A stretch of 64,000 bases of DNA from Purpureocillium takamizusanense (Eukaryota; Ascomycota; Sordariomycetes; Hypocreales; Ophiocordycipitaceae), in contig NC_063078.1 in NCBI RefSeq assembly GCF_022605165.1, positions 992,001 through 1,056,000 of the forward strand, read 5' to 3'. Under the pieces are notes generated by a model, which made no database searches, had not been told where the DNA came from, and saw nothing but the letters and a program-made list of their open reading frames with translations. A program made the position numbers and the translations under genes. Below are positions 24,010-34,381 of the stretch, one piece after another (positions within the stretch are counted from its first letter, which is position 1; each line of letters starts with the position of its first letter).

Positions 24010-24130
24010 GCGTAGGTAAGGTAAGGCAGGGCAAGGCGTAAGGTGGTGGATAGGAGGTAGGTAATGACCTACCTTGCCTAACCCTAGTAGTACTTCTAGT
24101 AGGTACCTTACCTGGGCTGGGCTGATATGG
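24010..24130. repeat. GGTAAGG/GGTACC motif cluster
   Basis: Contains TAGGTAAGGTAAGGCAGG, GTAGGTAATGACCTACCTTG (an imperfect inverted repeat) and TAGTAGGTACCTTACC. Intergenic, upstream of the Sec7 GEF gene. Confidence 0.6.
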
Positions 24131-24539
24131 ATGATAAGGTGCTACTAAGGTCGGGGTAGCCTGGCCTGGCCCCCTGGCTGCCCTGGAGAGCGCTGGCGCA
24201 GCTGAGGCGAGGTGGCGTGCTGGAGGGCCCAGCGAGGTAGGTACGTTCCATTACCAGGTTCGGGTTCAGTGTTGCGCTGCGCCGCGCCGTTGAGCACTTT
24301 CACTGCTGGAAAGGGCACGCACGCATCATCCTTGCGTATTCCCAATCAAACCCTGTTCCACAGCTAGCGCCTCTTGTGTGCTTCCATCCCCAGACTCCAT
24401 CAGGGAGCATTGTGCGCCAGTGGTATCCTCTCGTCCCTCGTAGCGATCGCTATAACGAGTAGGCTGACGGCTTCCAATTGACTCCCTGTCTTGCAGCGTC
24501 TCATGGCTGCCTCCGACGTCTCTAGAGTAACCTGAAGCC

Positions 24540-24625
24540 ATAGTACCTAAGGTAGAAGCTATCTTAGGTACCTAAGATACTAAGGTAGGTAGGTATAGTA
24601 GTTATCTTACGTACCTGCACCAAGT
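24540..24625. repeat. GGTACC motif cluster
   Basis: Tandem and inverted copies of TAGTACCTAAGGTA, TCTTAGGTACCTAAGA and ACTAAGGTAGGTAGG. TCTTAGGTACCTAAGA is a perfect 16-base palindrome. Confidence 0.7.
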
Positions 24626-25241
24626 GGTATCACAACAGGTACTAAACTTATATACTACGGTACGATGGGCACTCAAGTCTTAAAAGTAGCCGTTGCTGCA
24701 GCTGTGGTCCTGGCCCCCCGCGCTGGCCCCTCCTCGTACTTGGGTTTGTACAGGTACTTTACTCTAGTAGCTTGTGGGACATGCCAGCATACAGGTAGAG
24801 GTAGACTGCGAAGTCAGCACCACGCTCCTACGAAAGCTACACCCTGAGAGCACCTACCGAGGTACCTGGGATACACGATAGCCTGCAGAGGTGGTGAATT
24901 CCACGCCTAACGGTTCCAGGTTCAGTGCGGCGCCCATACCGGTTAGCAACTTAGCCCTCTAGAAGGGAGGTGAGGTAAGAGGTACCTACCTGGGCCGTAC
25001 AGGTACGAAGTACCTAATAAGGCATGGAACGTTTGTTTCTGTCGGGTCGGTCCATCCAAGCCACGGCTGCCAAAGCCAAGCGGGCGTCGCCTTTGGAGGC
25101 CGCCTTCTCACCTCAACATCCGTCATCTCCATTTCCTCACCCACCCACCCACCCACGCCGCCGCCGAACTCCATCCGCCGCTTCGCGCCATCACTCCCCA
25201 TCGCCAACCGACGATTGTCCCGTGCGCAGCCTCACAGCACC

Positions 25242-26906
25242 ATGAAGGCCAAGGCGGCCGGCCTCGCGGTATCTTCAGTCGCGCTGCTGCTGCTGCTGCC
25301 GCTGCCAGAGGTGGCGGCAGCGGGCATCGGATCGTATCCCGACCACTCCTCACCGCACAGCGAGAGTCGCCACACCCGGCTGTTCCCACTCCTCACCAAG
25401 CTTCGCGACGGCACTGTCGAGTTCTTCTTTGGCCGCCATCCGACGAAAGCTGCCCAGATCGCCGCCAACCCCAGTTCCGTGCGCGCCAAGTACACTGACG
25501 AACTCGTCCTGCGCTTCAACGTCAGCACCGCGGACGAGGAAGCAGCCCTCTCTGATGCCGCTACACGACTTTTCCTTGACGTCTGGGCGTTCACGGGTGA
25601 CTATGTTGACATTCGTCTTCACGCCGATGAGGTCGGACCGCTGCTGGGCCTCCTCCCCACCTCCCTCCGGTCGTCCCATTCGACTCTGATTGCCGATTTG
25701 GCCTCAACTGTGTATCGATCATTGGCGTCCTCCGGCGATCGCGCCGCAACAGAAGTTGATGGTGTCCCCTGGGCGCCGGTGGCATCCCTGAACAGCGGCG
25801 ACAACCTCTTCTTCCAAGACTACCAACCGCTACCCGTCGTCGTCCGCTGGATGCGCCTCCTCGAGGCCATGTTTCCTTCTTACGTCAAGTATACCGTCAT
25901 TGGCAAATCGTTTGAAGGCCGGGAAATCCCTGCATTGCGCGTCGGGCTATCGGGAACCCCAAATGTCAAGGAGCCTCGAAAGACGATCGTGGTTACCGGC
26001 GGCTTACACGCGAGGGAGTGGATCTCGACGAGCACGGTCAACTATCTGGCTTGGTCTTTCATTACTTCGTTTGGCAAGGAGCGCATGATCACCAAGCTCC
26101 TGGAGCACTACGACATCGTCTTCGTGCCCGCTGTCAACCCAGATGGAATTGAGTACACGTGGCAGGTCGATCGTCTTTGGCGCAAGTCCCGCCAGGAGAC
26201 CAGCATTCGCTTTTGTCGCGGGTTGGACCTAGATCATGCTTTCGGGTATGAGTGGGACGGATCCAAGGCCCAGAACGACCCTTGTTCAGAGAGCTATGGC
26301 GGCGAGCAGCCTTTCCAAGCCGTCGAGGCCATCCAGCTTGCTACGTGGGCGCGCAACGAGACTTTGCATAACGTACAGTTTGTCGGTCTCCTCGATCTCC
26401 ACTCTTATTCGCAGCAGGTTCTTTTCCCCTATTCGTTCTCGTGCGCGATTGATCCCCCGAACCTGGAGAACCTGCAAGAGGTTGCGACGGGCATTTCCAA
26501 GGCCATACGGATATCCAACGGGGAGTCGTACTCGGTCACCTCGGCATGCGAGGGAGCAGTGGCTGCAGACGAGTCACAACGAGACAAGGTTCGGCAACGC
26601 GTCGAGTCGGGCGGTGGTTCTGCCATCGACTGGTTCTACCACGAGATGCGCGCGCATTTCAGCTACCAGATCAAGCTGCGAGACACCGGCTCCTACGGCT
26701 TTTTGCTCCCCAAAGAGCAGATCATCCCGACGGGTGAGGAAATGTTCAACGCGATGAAGTACTTTGGGGATTATTTGCTGGGCAACAACGGGATCGAGAG
26801 ATTTGAAGACAAGGCGGCGGAGAGTGTGTCGCATCCCTCAACGTTAGATGGAGGTGACGACAGCACAAGCAACCACGAATTGAGGAGGCGACGCGCACGC
26901 AGGTAA
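25242..26906 (+). CDS. ECM14: Ecm14, inactive M14 carboxypeptidase-like secreted protein
   Basis: Secreted or vacuolar member of the M14 metallocarboxypeptidase fold linked to cell-wall phenotypes in yeast. Single exon, 554 residues. A signal peptide (VALLLLLPLPEVAAA) is followed by an activation-type prodomain (about 60-170) and the M14 domain. The zinc ligands are kept: H256 and E259 in GGLHAREW, and H387 in DLHSYSQ. The glutamate that acts as general base in active enzymes is lysine, K478 in QIKLRDTGSYGFLLP. The position equal to the substrate-binding Asn-Arg pair reads Asp-Arg (VDRLWRKSR). These changes are the known pattern of Ecm14 pseudopeptidases, so proteolysis is not expected. The C-terminus is Arg-rich. 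It is convergent with the MAPEG gene, 183 bp away. Confidence 0.96.
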   Translation: MKAKAAGLAVSSVALLLLLPLPEVAAAGIGSYPDHSSPHSESRHTRLFPLLTKLRDGTVEFFFGRHPTKAAQIAANPSSVRAKYTDELVLRFNVSTADEEAALSDAATRLFLDVWAFTGDYVDIRLHADEVGPLLGLLPTSLRSSHSTLIADLASTVYRSLASSGDRAATEVDGVPWAPVASLNSGDNLFFQDYQPLPVVVRWMRLLEAMFPSYVKYTVIGKSFEGREIPALRVGLSGTPNVKEPRKTIVVTGGLHAREWISTSTVNYLAWSFITSFGKERMITKLLEHYDIVFVPAVNPDGIEYTWQVDRLWRKSRQETSIRFCRGLDLDHAFGYEWDGSKAQNDPCSESYGGEQPFQAVEAIQLATWARNETLHNVQFVGLLDLHSYSQQVLFPYSFSCAIDPPNLENLQEVATGISKAIRISNGESYSVTSACEGAVAADESQRDKVRQRVESGGGSAIDWFYHEMRAHFSYQIKLRDTGSYGFLLPKEQIIPTGEEMFNAMKYFGDYLLGNNGIERFEDKAAESVSHPSTLDGGDDSTSNHELRRRRARR

Positions 26907-27089
26907 TGCAGAGAAGCGACCGGCACTGTCCAGGTATACGCAGCGATTGAACCAACCGAGACTTGTTACGAAGTACATGAGCACATGAAAAGTCAAGGGG
27001 GGTTATGGCCATGGTTTTACTACCAAATGAAAAGCTATTCCCCAGAGACACGGGGCGGACTCGCCAGCCAGCACGCGCGGACGAATGGC

Positions 27090-27868
27090 TTAGTTGCCAC
27101 CCATGACAAGCATGGCTGAGGTGTAGGCCGCGGTGAGCTTGAGCAATGCGTCGCATAGGAATGAGCCCACGGCGCCGCTGGCATTGGCGTTAGTACAAGG
27201 GGCAAAGAAACGAAGGAATTTGTGACGCACATTTCCCGGCCCTTGGGACCAGCAGAGCTGGTATAACCAAGCAGGTATAGAACTCTCGACAGGCCCCAGC
27301 CGGCTCCAAGGACGGCAGCAGGGAAGGGGTAGCGGAGACCGGCAACGAGCAGGGCGCCGAGGAAGGAGACGTGGTTCTCGGTGAAATTGGCATGAGCGCG
27401 TTGAGCTGCATCATTGCGGCGGCGTCAGCAGGGGCAGGTCCGGGGAGAGAAGAGGGCCGGGCTGGGGCATACCGCAGTTGAAACGATAGGCGTTGGGGTC
27501 CTTGTCGGCTTGCTCGGCGGAGGCGTAGGCATTGGGGTACTTGATGCCGCTGGCCTTGCGGAACTTGCTGGTGCGGGTGAAGTGGAGGGTGTTGATGAAG
27601 AATGTGGCGGTCGCGGCGGCGAGAACGAGACTTTGCAGGTCAGCAAAATGCCCATGGCATCATGAAAGGGCTCGGGGGAGCGAGCGGCGACGCCATTGGC
27701 ATAGAGGACGGCGTCGCTTTGCAACACCGACCACCTGCGTCCTAGGTACATAATAGGTTGATTGTATCACCACAGCGCCTCAGCAGGAAGCATGCAATAA
27801 CGACGACGCAACGCACGATATTGTAGCACTTACCCGTACTGGTCGGGGAGCTCAAGGACGAAAGGCAT
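27090..27868 (-). CDS. MAPEG-family microsomal glutathione S-transferase (MGST3-like)
   Basis: Small integral membrane enzyme of the MAPEG superfamily, predicted glutathione transferase or peroxidase of ER membranes. Exons: 27868-27834, 27630-27473, 27405-27231, 27177-27090; 151 residues, the usual length. The N-terminus MPFVLELPDQYGLVLAAATA leads into a first helix ending NTLHFTRTSKFRKASGIKYP. Then comes NAYRFNCAQRAHANFTEN, the family motif region (Phe-Asn-Cys/x-Gln-Arg-Ala-His-x-Asn), and further helices (FLGALLVAGLRYPFPAAVL, GSFLCDALLKLTAAYTSAML). The first intron is 203 nt, the longest in the window's gene models. The upstream strand is strongly pyrimidine-rich (27900-27945 is purine-rich on plus). 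Confidence 0.93.
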
Positions 27869-28284
27869 GGCTGCTGCGGCCGGATGTGTTTGTGGTGCGG
27901 GCTGAGAGGAAGAGAGGGAGAGAGGGAGGGGGAGAGGGAGCTGGCGGATCGTCGCGCGACTGGAGACGAGCGAGGCTTGGCTTAAGGCTTCAAGTGTTCG
28001 TGGACGGCGAAGGATAAGTAAGAGACGGTAGGGTTGAACAGAGGAGACTTGTCGGTAGGCTTGGATGGAGAGGTTGCGCGGGAGCAATTATATATTATTA
28101 GTACGAAGTCAGGCCGAAGTTCGTACGTAGTAGCTTGACTTGGTACTTGGTTGGACGGGAAGCTCCAAGTGGGCAAGCCGCTGTGGGTTTTCGGTCAACA
28201 ATGTCCGCCCGACGTGCGGTTTCACGTCGCTCCGTGTCCCTGAAGGAGAGAGAGAGAGGGGGGGCCGCCGGCGCAGAGCCAAGT

Positions 28285-28325
28285 GAGGTACTTCGTACCG
28301 CCCATTGGTAGTAGGTACCTACTAA
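28285..28325. repeat. GTACTTCGTAC / GGTACC motif cluster
   Basis: Contains AGGTACTTCGTACC and TAGTAGGTACCTACTA, both near-perfect palindromes, within 40 bp upstream of the MAPEG gene. Confidence 0.65.
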
Positions 28326-28989
28326 CCAATTGTACACTGTAGCTCTGCTCAACAATCCGCCGGGAGCGGAGTTTTGGTGCTTCCTGCTGCTTCACGTCGC
28401 CAGACTGCTCGCCGTCCTTGGGAGTAGTACTCCGTACTACATGCGGGTTTGCTGAAATTTCTCTGCCCGATCAACGGCCAACTACTAACTACGTAGTAAG
28501 TTACTGTGGCGCCACCTTGCCAGTTGGGTCTGTCCTCTCCATTTCCGCCGCCGCCGCCGCCGCCGCCGCCGTCGTCACCCTGGTCGCAGCCTTGCCTGCT
28601 TCCTTTCTTGCATGCATTGGGGGTGGGGGATTGCTTGCAATGGCATGTGGCATGGCATGGCATGGGGCTGGCCGGGATTCGCCCTTGGTGCCCAGACACA
28701 CGCCACGCGACCGAGGGAGGGAGGTAGTACGGTAGTACTACAGTACCATGGCGCTCGCATGGGCACCTTGGGACACGTAGGGGTGCGACAGGAGGCGGCG
28801 GAGAAGGCGGAGAATGAGAGCGGCCCCTCCTCCCCTTCTTGATGGGGTTGAAGGAGTCGATGGATCGATCCATGACATGTATGTACCCACGGGGGGGAAA
28901 CAGGAGTCAGGACCAGTTGCTGTGGTCGATCGAGCTGGGCCTCATCAATTACTAAGGTAATGCTTCATAGCAGCATTAGTATGAGGCAG

Positions 28990-29050
28990 GTTCCTAGGTA
29001 CCTTCAGTAGTACGTACCTGTACTTAAGGTACTTCTATTACAGTACTACC
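28990..29050. repeat. GGTACC motif cluster
   Basis: Contains CCTAGGTACCTTC, AGTAGTACGTACCTG and CTTAAGGTACTTC in about 60 bp. Confidence 0.6.
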
Positions 29051-29829
29051 TCATCTCCAATTGCGTGCATCCCTAGGAACGTACGGGGTGCGTCAATGAC
29101 GCGCTTCTATTACTTGACAGCCACCTCAGGGCACCGCAAGTACCCACTAGCAGTATCAATCGCCGGGCCGTCGGCATCCCTGGATCGCAGCCACCGACGA
29201 CGACGCGTCGTCCCCTTCCTTGCCGGCATTCGTTCCATGCTGGCAGGATGCAACCAAGGTCGCGCCGCACCCTCCTCCATCACAAGGCACCAACTCCGCT
29301 GGCAACACGAACCGTGGACGCATGTTCCACGCTCACTATCAACTAAGGTACTAATGTAGTAGTGGTACTAGATTGTACAGTACCAAAGAGTTTCCCAGTA
29401 TAACTTACCCAAGGTACCTTTTATTATGTCCCAGGCGGGACGTTTGCCTGTCGCTCGGGCAGTCGGGTCCCTCCGACGGGGCATGGCGCTTTGTCATGCG
29501 GGCCGGGCTTCGGAACTCGCAACCCCGCGAGCGAGCATGGGAGAAGCGTGACTCAACGGCCTCACGACGTAGCAGTGCGCAGCACATTGCATGCTTTCTT
29601 CTTCAAGCCTGTCGCCACGTCGGGTTGGTGATCAATCTCTCTTGCATCATCAATAAAATATTAAAAAAAAATTAAAGGCCTGCCTTTCTCTCTCTCCAAG
29701 TCCGCCACGCCGACCTTGTACAAAGACGCGCGGCCACTGGATCGAGATGCGATGCTCAAACTCGACCAAGAAAGACGGCAGAAATATTCTCCCAACCAGC
29801 CATCAAACAAGTCCCTCCAACCGGCCTGC

Positions 29830-29830
29830 C

Positions 29831-29862
<32 letters not shown>
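29830..29862. repeat. ATC trinucleotide microsatellite
   Basis: About eleven ATC units directly abutting the polymerase stop codon (29865-29863 on minus), so on the transcript the 3' UTR opens with a GAT repeat. Confidence 0.85.
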
Positions 29863-31891
29863 TTAGCCCGTGCACCTCTCCTCCGGCGGCCGCCACGCCA
29901 GCATCAGGCCCTCAAAGACGCGCCTCTCCGCCGTCTCCATGTTCGGCGCCGGCTCCGGGGGCGCTCCGGGGCCGCGACGGCTGCTCTCCAAGTCCATCCA
30001 CTCGCCATCGGCGCGCCTCCGGATCCCGCTGCTGTCGAATTTGAGCCCCATCTCCCGCTTGCAGTACCGCCGCAGGTCACGCTGAAATGTCGTGCCCCCG
30101 CTCCAACCCAGCAGCGCGCAGCCCACCGTCTTCCACGGGCTGACGATGATGTCCACGCGACGCCGAGGCGGTGCCTCCTCTCCCTCCTTGACTTTGGCAT
30201 CTCGCCGGACCACGTCCTCCCAGACCACCATGGCCTTGTCGAGCGTGTCGAAACCCCCTCCGCGTCCCGCCGCCTGCCCTTGCCACGGCAGCGGCAGTTG
30301 GCCGCGCTCGCTGTTTCTCGTCCACAGGCTGAGCGTGTGCGTAATGTACGTTTCCTCCATGCTCTGGACAATCTTTTCCACCGCGTTGTGCGTCATTGCC
30401 TCGTCCCGATGGCTGACGACCACGTCCACGTCACCGCTCTGTTTCTTTCCCCGCCTGTATCCGCCCACGATGGCCAGCTCGAACCCGTCGTCGATCTTTC
30501 TCGCGTGGGAGAGGATGATGCTCGCAATGGTCTCTACCTCCTGCCGCGGTATCTTGAGCAGCAGCTCGTCGTAGAACTTGACTCCTATCTGCTGCACCCT
30601 GCTCAGCGAGTCCCAGCCGTATTTGACAATGTCGACCAAGTCTCTCCATCCTGTGCCCAGTCAGCGCTTGTGTGTATATGGACAGGCCCCTTCGTTGCCT
30701 CCCTGCACACGTCTCGAACCTTTGCGATAGAATTCGAGGGCGGTAGTGTCCCCCACGCCCCAAATATCATAGAATAGCTTGAGGGTCGTCAGTCTGGAGT
30801 CCAAGGCGGCGTTGGCCGTTTCCTTGGTTTGCCCGGTCTGCCGCCACTCCCCGTAGAGCCCAGCGAACTTAGCGCCGCACCCGGGCAGCCTCTCGATTTC
30901 TGCGGTCCGCGTACGTGTCTTTAGGTTAGGGGCGCACCCAGAGCGGACATGACGCTTTTTGCTTACCTTGCGGGACCTGGAGCTCGTGGGGGTAGGCGGC
31001 CAGTGTGGCAATGGCTGTCGAGTACGCGCGAACACCGATCTGATCACCCTGGAGCAGGCGCAGGGTTCGGATCTTCTTCAGCTCCTCTATAAAGAGCTCG
31101 TTGGGTGAGTCCAGGGGGGTCGGGCGCTGGCACGAGTATGTCGTGTGCAGATAGTCGGGTATCGGAGGCAGCGGGACGTCGTGCTCGGACGTCGTCTGGC
31201 GGACGAGGGGCGGCGGGCGATGCATGTTGCTAGAGGGCCGACTTCCACTTGCTGCTCCTTGATCCCCAGCGGCTCGCTCGAGGATATCCCTGGCCGCAGT
31301 CGCGGGTGATGATTGTCTCGGGCCTTTCCCCGTTGTCATTGCCGCCGCCGCCGTTTTGTGTCGCCCGACAGACGCAAGCTTGCGCCCTCGGTAGACTGTG
31401 TAACTCTCCTTTGGCAGCACACGGCCTTGTTTCACACTATCTTCGAACCAAGCAAGCCGAAGTACGTAGATGATCTCGTCCCGGGCTCTGTCGCCGCCGT
31501 TGTGGCTCGCTTGGCCCTGCATACCGACCGACGCGGACAGCCTGCGCCGCTTGGCACTTGGCTCCTCGTGCTCCTGACGTGCTGCTACTCTAGCAGCGCC
31601 ACTTGCCTCGGGAGACAGTTCCGAAGCTGTGGCCTCTCCTTTGCCGTTGCCGTCGTCATTGCCATCGCCATTGCCATCATCGCCTGGGCCTGGGTCCTCT
31701 GTCGGTTCAGTCTCAACCTTGAGCCGTCTCAGCTCAAACCGGGCGCGCTGGGTTCGCGAGATGTTGCCGAGGACCACCTGGGCCTCGTGTATGTCGTACG
31801 TCAGAGAAGGTATGCTGGCCTCTAGGCGGTGGAGGTCGTCCAGCTGCAGGTGTGTGGGGAGGAGGAATATCGGCGGGAAGTCGAGAGGCAT
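29863..31891 (-). CDS. POL4: X-family DNA polymerase (Pol4, Pol mu/TdT-like active site)
   Basis: Gap-filling polymerase for end joining and base repair. Exons: 31891-30967, 30899-30720, 30650-29863; 630 residues. The N-terminal region includes a likely BRCT-like segment, followed by an acidic linker and IYVLRLAWFEDSVKQGRVLP. The helix-hairpin-helix regions are LPGCGAKFAGLYGEW and IWGVGDTTALEFYRKGW. The palm has the metal-binding aspartates D442 and D444 in SGDVDVVVS, and D535 in RRVDIIVSP. The nucleotide pocket reads LGWSGGTTFQRDLRRY, with G550-W551 where Pol beta and Pol lambda have Tyr-Phe. The thumb end is short (APNMETAERRVFEGLML). The spliced model closes in frame. It lies in a run of minus-strand genes with TFA1 and SMC1. 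Confidence 0.93.
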
Positions 31892-32907
31892 CGGCGAGCT
31901 GCGGCAAAGATGACGCCGCTAGGTTTTGACTAGAGCGGTAGACGGTGCCCGTTGACGCCGGCTGAGAAGGCAGTTGCCCATCAGCCTCTTTCTTGTCTGC
32001 GGCGGACAGAGGACGATGGAGGAGGGTGAGCTCCGAGCGTGGGGCTCCCAGGAGACAAACGGCGCCCAAGTCTCGGGTTCGCGATGATAATGATAGGGCG
32101 ACTGCGGCGGGCTTGAGGCAACCAACCTGCATCAATCCACGGATGGCCTGAGCGCAGCGCCAACCCGAGACCGTATGGCAATTTGGGGGGGGGGGGGGGG
32201 GGCACCAAGACACACGCCGTGGGCGATGGGGATTCGGTGAAAGCCAAAATGGACACTGGAAGTAGGCTGCCGAGCTTGGTTCGCGCGAGCTGGTCTGGCT
32301 CGGCAAAGGGGGCCGGGCACTTTGGCGTGTGCAAGCTACCTTTATTTTACAGATGCTCACCAGACCGTGACAGTGGTGCTGCGTTGAGGAGGGGGATGGG
32401 GAGGGGGATGGGGAGGGGGAGGGAGGTTAGGATTGCAAGGGATGGCTTCTGTCCTCCGTTTCAATCGGTCGGCCGCCAAAGTAAGTGCGTCGCTGCTGAG
32501 TACGGTATACGAAGTAAGGTAGGTAGTAGGTAGGTACATTGCGGCGCGTCTTGACGGATGGTGGCGCCTCTAACTACTACTAATAACTTAATGTATCGTC
32601 ATTGACCGTCATGTCGCACGAAACACGGTAAAGCGCCTCATGAAGCGTCCCGTTTGCCGTCAACCGTACTACGATACAACTGCGACGCGCCAAACGCTCG
32701 TCTCAAGGTTTATCCAATATGTGCAAGCCCTCTCCACCTGCCAGCTCGACAAGTCGCGATAGTTGGCCTGGCGGCAGGTTGCTTCTACTATTTCAAAGGC
32801 CACGAGCCTGAGTCGAACCTAGGTATTGGCTGCTCTGGTAGACACGCAGGAAACGCGACGACCCCTTCGGGAGCCATACCACAGCAGTTGCCCTTCTTAG
32901 TCGAGGC
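31892..32907. other. Intergenic region, polymerase promoter and TFA1 3' side
   Basis: About 1 kb. It holds a run of 18 G (32185-32202), a GGGGAT/GGGGAG purine tract (32392-32428), and a TAGGTAGTAGGTAGGTACA cluster at 32519-32537. No gene is supported. Confidence 0.55.
32185..32202. repeat. Poly(G) homopolymer, 18 bases
   Basis: Uninterrupted G run upstream of the polymerase gene. Its exact length may be unreliable in any assembly. Confidence 0.8.
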
Positions 32908-34381
32908 TTAGACATCCTCAAACTCAAGCTCCTCGTCATCCTCGACAATATCGTCATCGTCATCGTCGTCACCAGCCTTGCCATCACCAGCTGCCGCGTT
33001 GGCACCTCCCGCCCCGCCCTGATCAGCCTCCGCCTGTGTTTCAACTTTGACCCTCTTGGACATCCTCTCTTCGGCGCTATCCTGTTCACTCGAGGCGCCG
33101 TCCGACGCGTCACGCTTGAGACCAGCCAGCCCCGGTGTGCCTAGGCTTGAGTTATTGCCCGTGGGCGGCACATCCTCAAACTCATCTTCGCCATCCTCTT
33201 CCGAGCCAAATTCGTCATCGTCGCCGTCATCCACCACTCTTGCCATCTCGGCTTCTTGCTCTGCCTTAAGTTTCGCAAAGATGTCGTCGATGTGAGCGCT
33301 TGTGTTGCCATCCTCCGGCTGCAAGCCCGGAGCCGCATCCTGGGCCACCTCCTTCTTGATGGCCGATGCGTCCGTCGCCACATTGCCCGAAAAGGACTCG
33401 CCCGTGACGGTGCTGTTAGACATCCACGATGGGAGCGCGTTCTGCTGCGCAATCTTCTCCTTGCGTAGTCGCTCCACCTCTTTCTCTACCTCCGACGGGC
33501 CGGCTGACGTTGAGATGTTGACGGCAATAGACTGCGGACCCGTGTTTGTGAGGCCCTTGACAGCCATGGGTCTATTCGCACCGGCATCGACGGGTATCGT
33601 CGCCGCGCGTTGGTGTGTTGCATCCCGAATCACCGGGCGCGCCTTGGTCAACGCTCGGTCAAAGTCGCAGACAGGAATGTGCACCGCGTCAATCTTGGGT
33701 AGTAGCTCGCTGATGAATTTAAATTGGTCATTGAGCCGGGTCGACTGCTCATGGCCTCCCGAGTTTCGGTCCGCTTCGAACGTTAGGATGTGGCCGCAGC
33801 GATGACACTGGAAACCCTCGGGGCCAACATTGTCGAGCACCTCCATGGCTGTCCACTCGGCTTTGCAAAAAGTGCAAAAGTACTCCTTTTTCTCGTTGGC
33901 CGGCATAGTGCTCCCTTGGACTTCCTTGTCGATGTTGTATACCCGCCATTTTATGGCGTCGATGGTGTGTCGGTAGTTGATGTAGTACCATGTTCGGTTG
34001 CTCGGCCGCGGATTGCCTTCGCGCAGTTCTTGCCTCGTATGCCTGCCACCCGGTCAAGTCAGCCATTGAACGAGTAATGGCAGGCCGCGCTGCTGGGACG
34101 GCTCAAGAGCAGCTGGGAACATCTACACTGAAAGGAAACGGTCCTCCCGTAGCTTGCCACAGATCTTATGAAGATCCTTGGTATTGATGGCCATAAGGTA
34201 GGCCAGGTCGTCATCGCGAAGGCTGCGCTCGCGCTAGTCAGCATGTCTCGAGGCCTGCACCCAATACCATGGATCATGAACCGTACGCCTCATGAAGAAT
34301 CAGAGCGTCCACTACAAGAATGTCACGCGTCTGATAGAAGGCCCGCATGACCGACTTTATCAACGTTACGGCGAGATCCAT
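32908..34381 (-). CDS. TFA1: Transcription initiation factor IIE subunit alpha
   Basis: Large subunit of TFIIE, which recruits TFIIH to the RNA polymerase II preinitiation complex. Exons: 34381-34287, 34222-34127, 34042-32908; 441 residues. The winged-helix N-terminus reads MDLAVTLIKSVMRAFYQTRD, followed by LRDDDLAYLMAINTKDLHKI and RTWYYINYRHTIDAIKWRVY. The zinc ribbon uses C120, C123, C143 and C146 (CTFC and CHRC). A helical linker (EVEKEVERLRKEKIAQQNAL, PSWMSNSTV) leads to an acidic C-terminal tail (DDDDDDDIVEDDEELEFEDV). The splice phases are consistent, and the first exon pair restores the complete family N-terminus. It is tandem with SMC1 upstream and polymerase X downstream. Confidence 0.95.

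Larger units (their letters stand above)
23526..25241. other. Divergent intergenic region between the Sec7 GEF and ECM14
   Basis: About 1.7 kb with the densest set of GGTACC and TAGGTA motifs in the window. I find no gene; small frames are GC-rich chance frames. A CCACCCACCCACCCAC run at 25140-25155 precedes the ECM14 start. Confidence 0.55.
27869..29862. other. MAPEG gene upstream region and DNA polymerase X 3' side
   Basis: About 2 kb without a supported gene. It contains a purine tract (27900-27945), a CCG run (28547-28571), GGCAT direct repeats (28640-28662), several GGTACC clusters (28290-28325, 28990-29045, 29343-29420), an A/T-rich short stretch (29644-29675), and an ATC trinucleotide run ending at the polymerase stop codon. 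Confidence 0.55.

Noticed and set aside
29716..30777. Plus-strand open frame of 353 codons opposite the DNA polymerase gene
   Set aside because: It is antisense to well-conserved polymerase exons and arises from GC-rich third positions; the sequence is Arg/Pro/Leu-rich without a domain.
32800..32880. tRNA-like B box (AGGTTCGACTC on minus)
   Set aside because: The putative T-stem pairs poorly, and no A box or acceptor stem fits at proper spacing.
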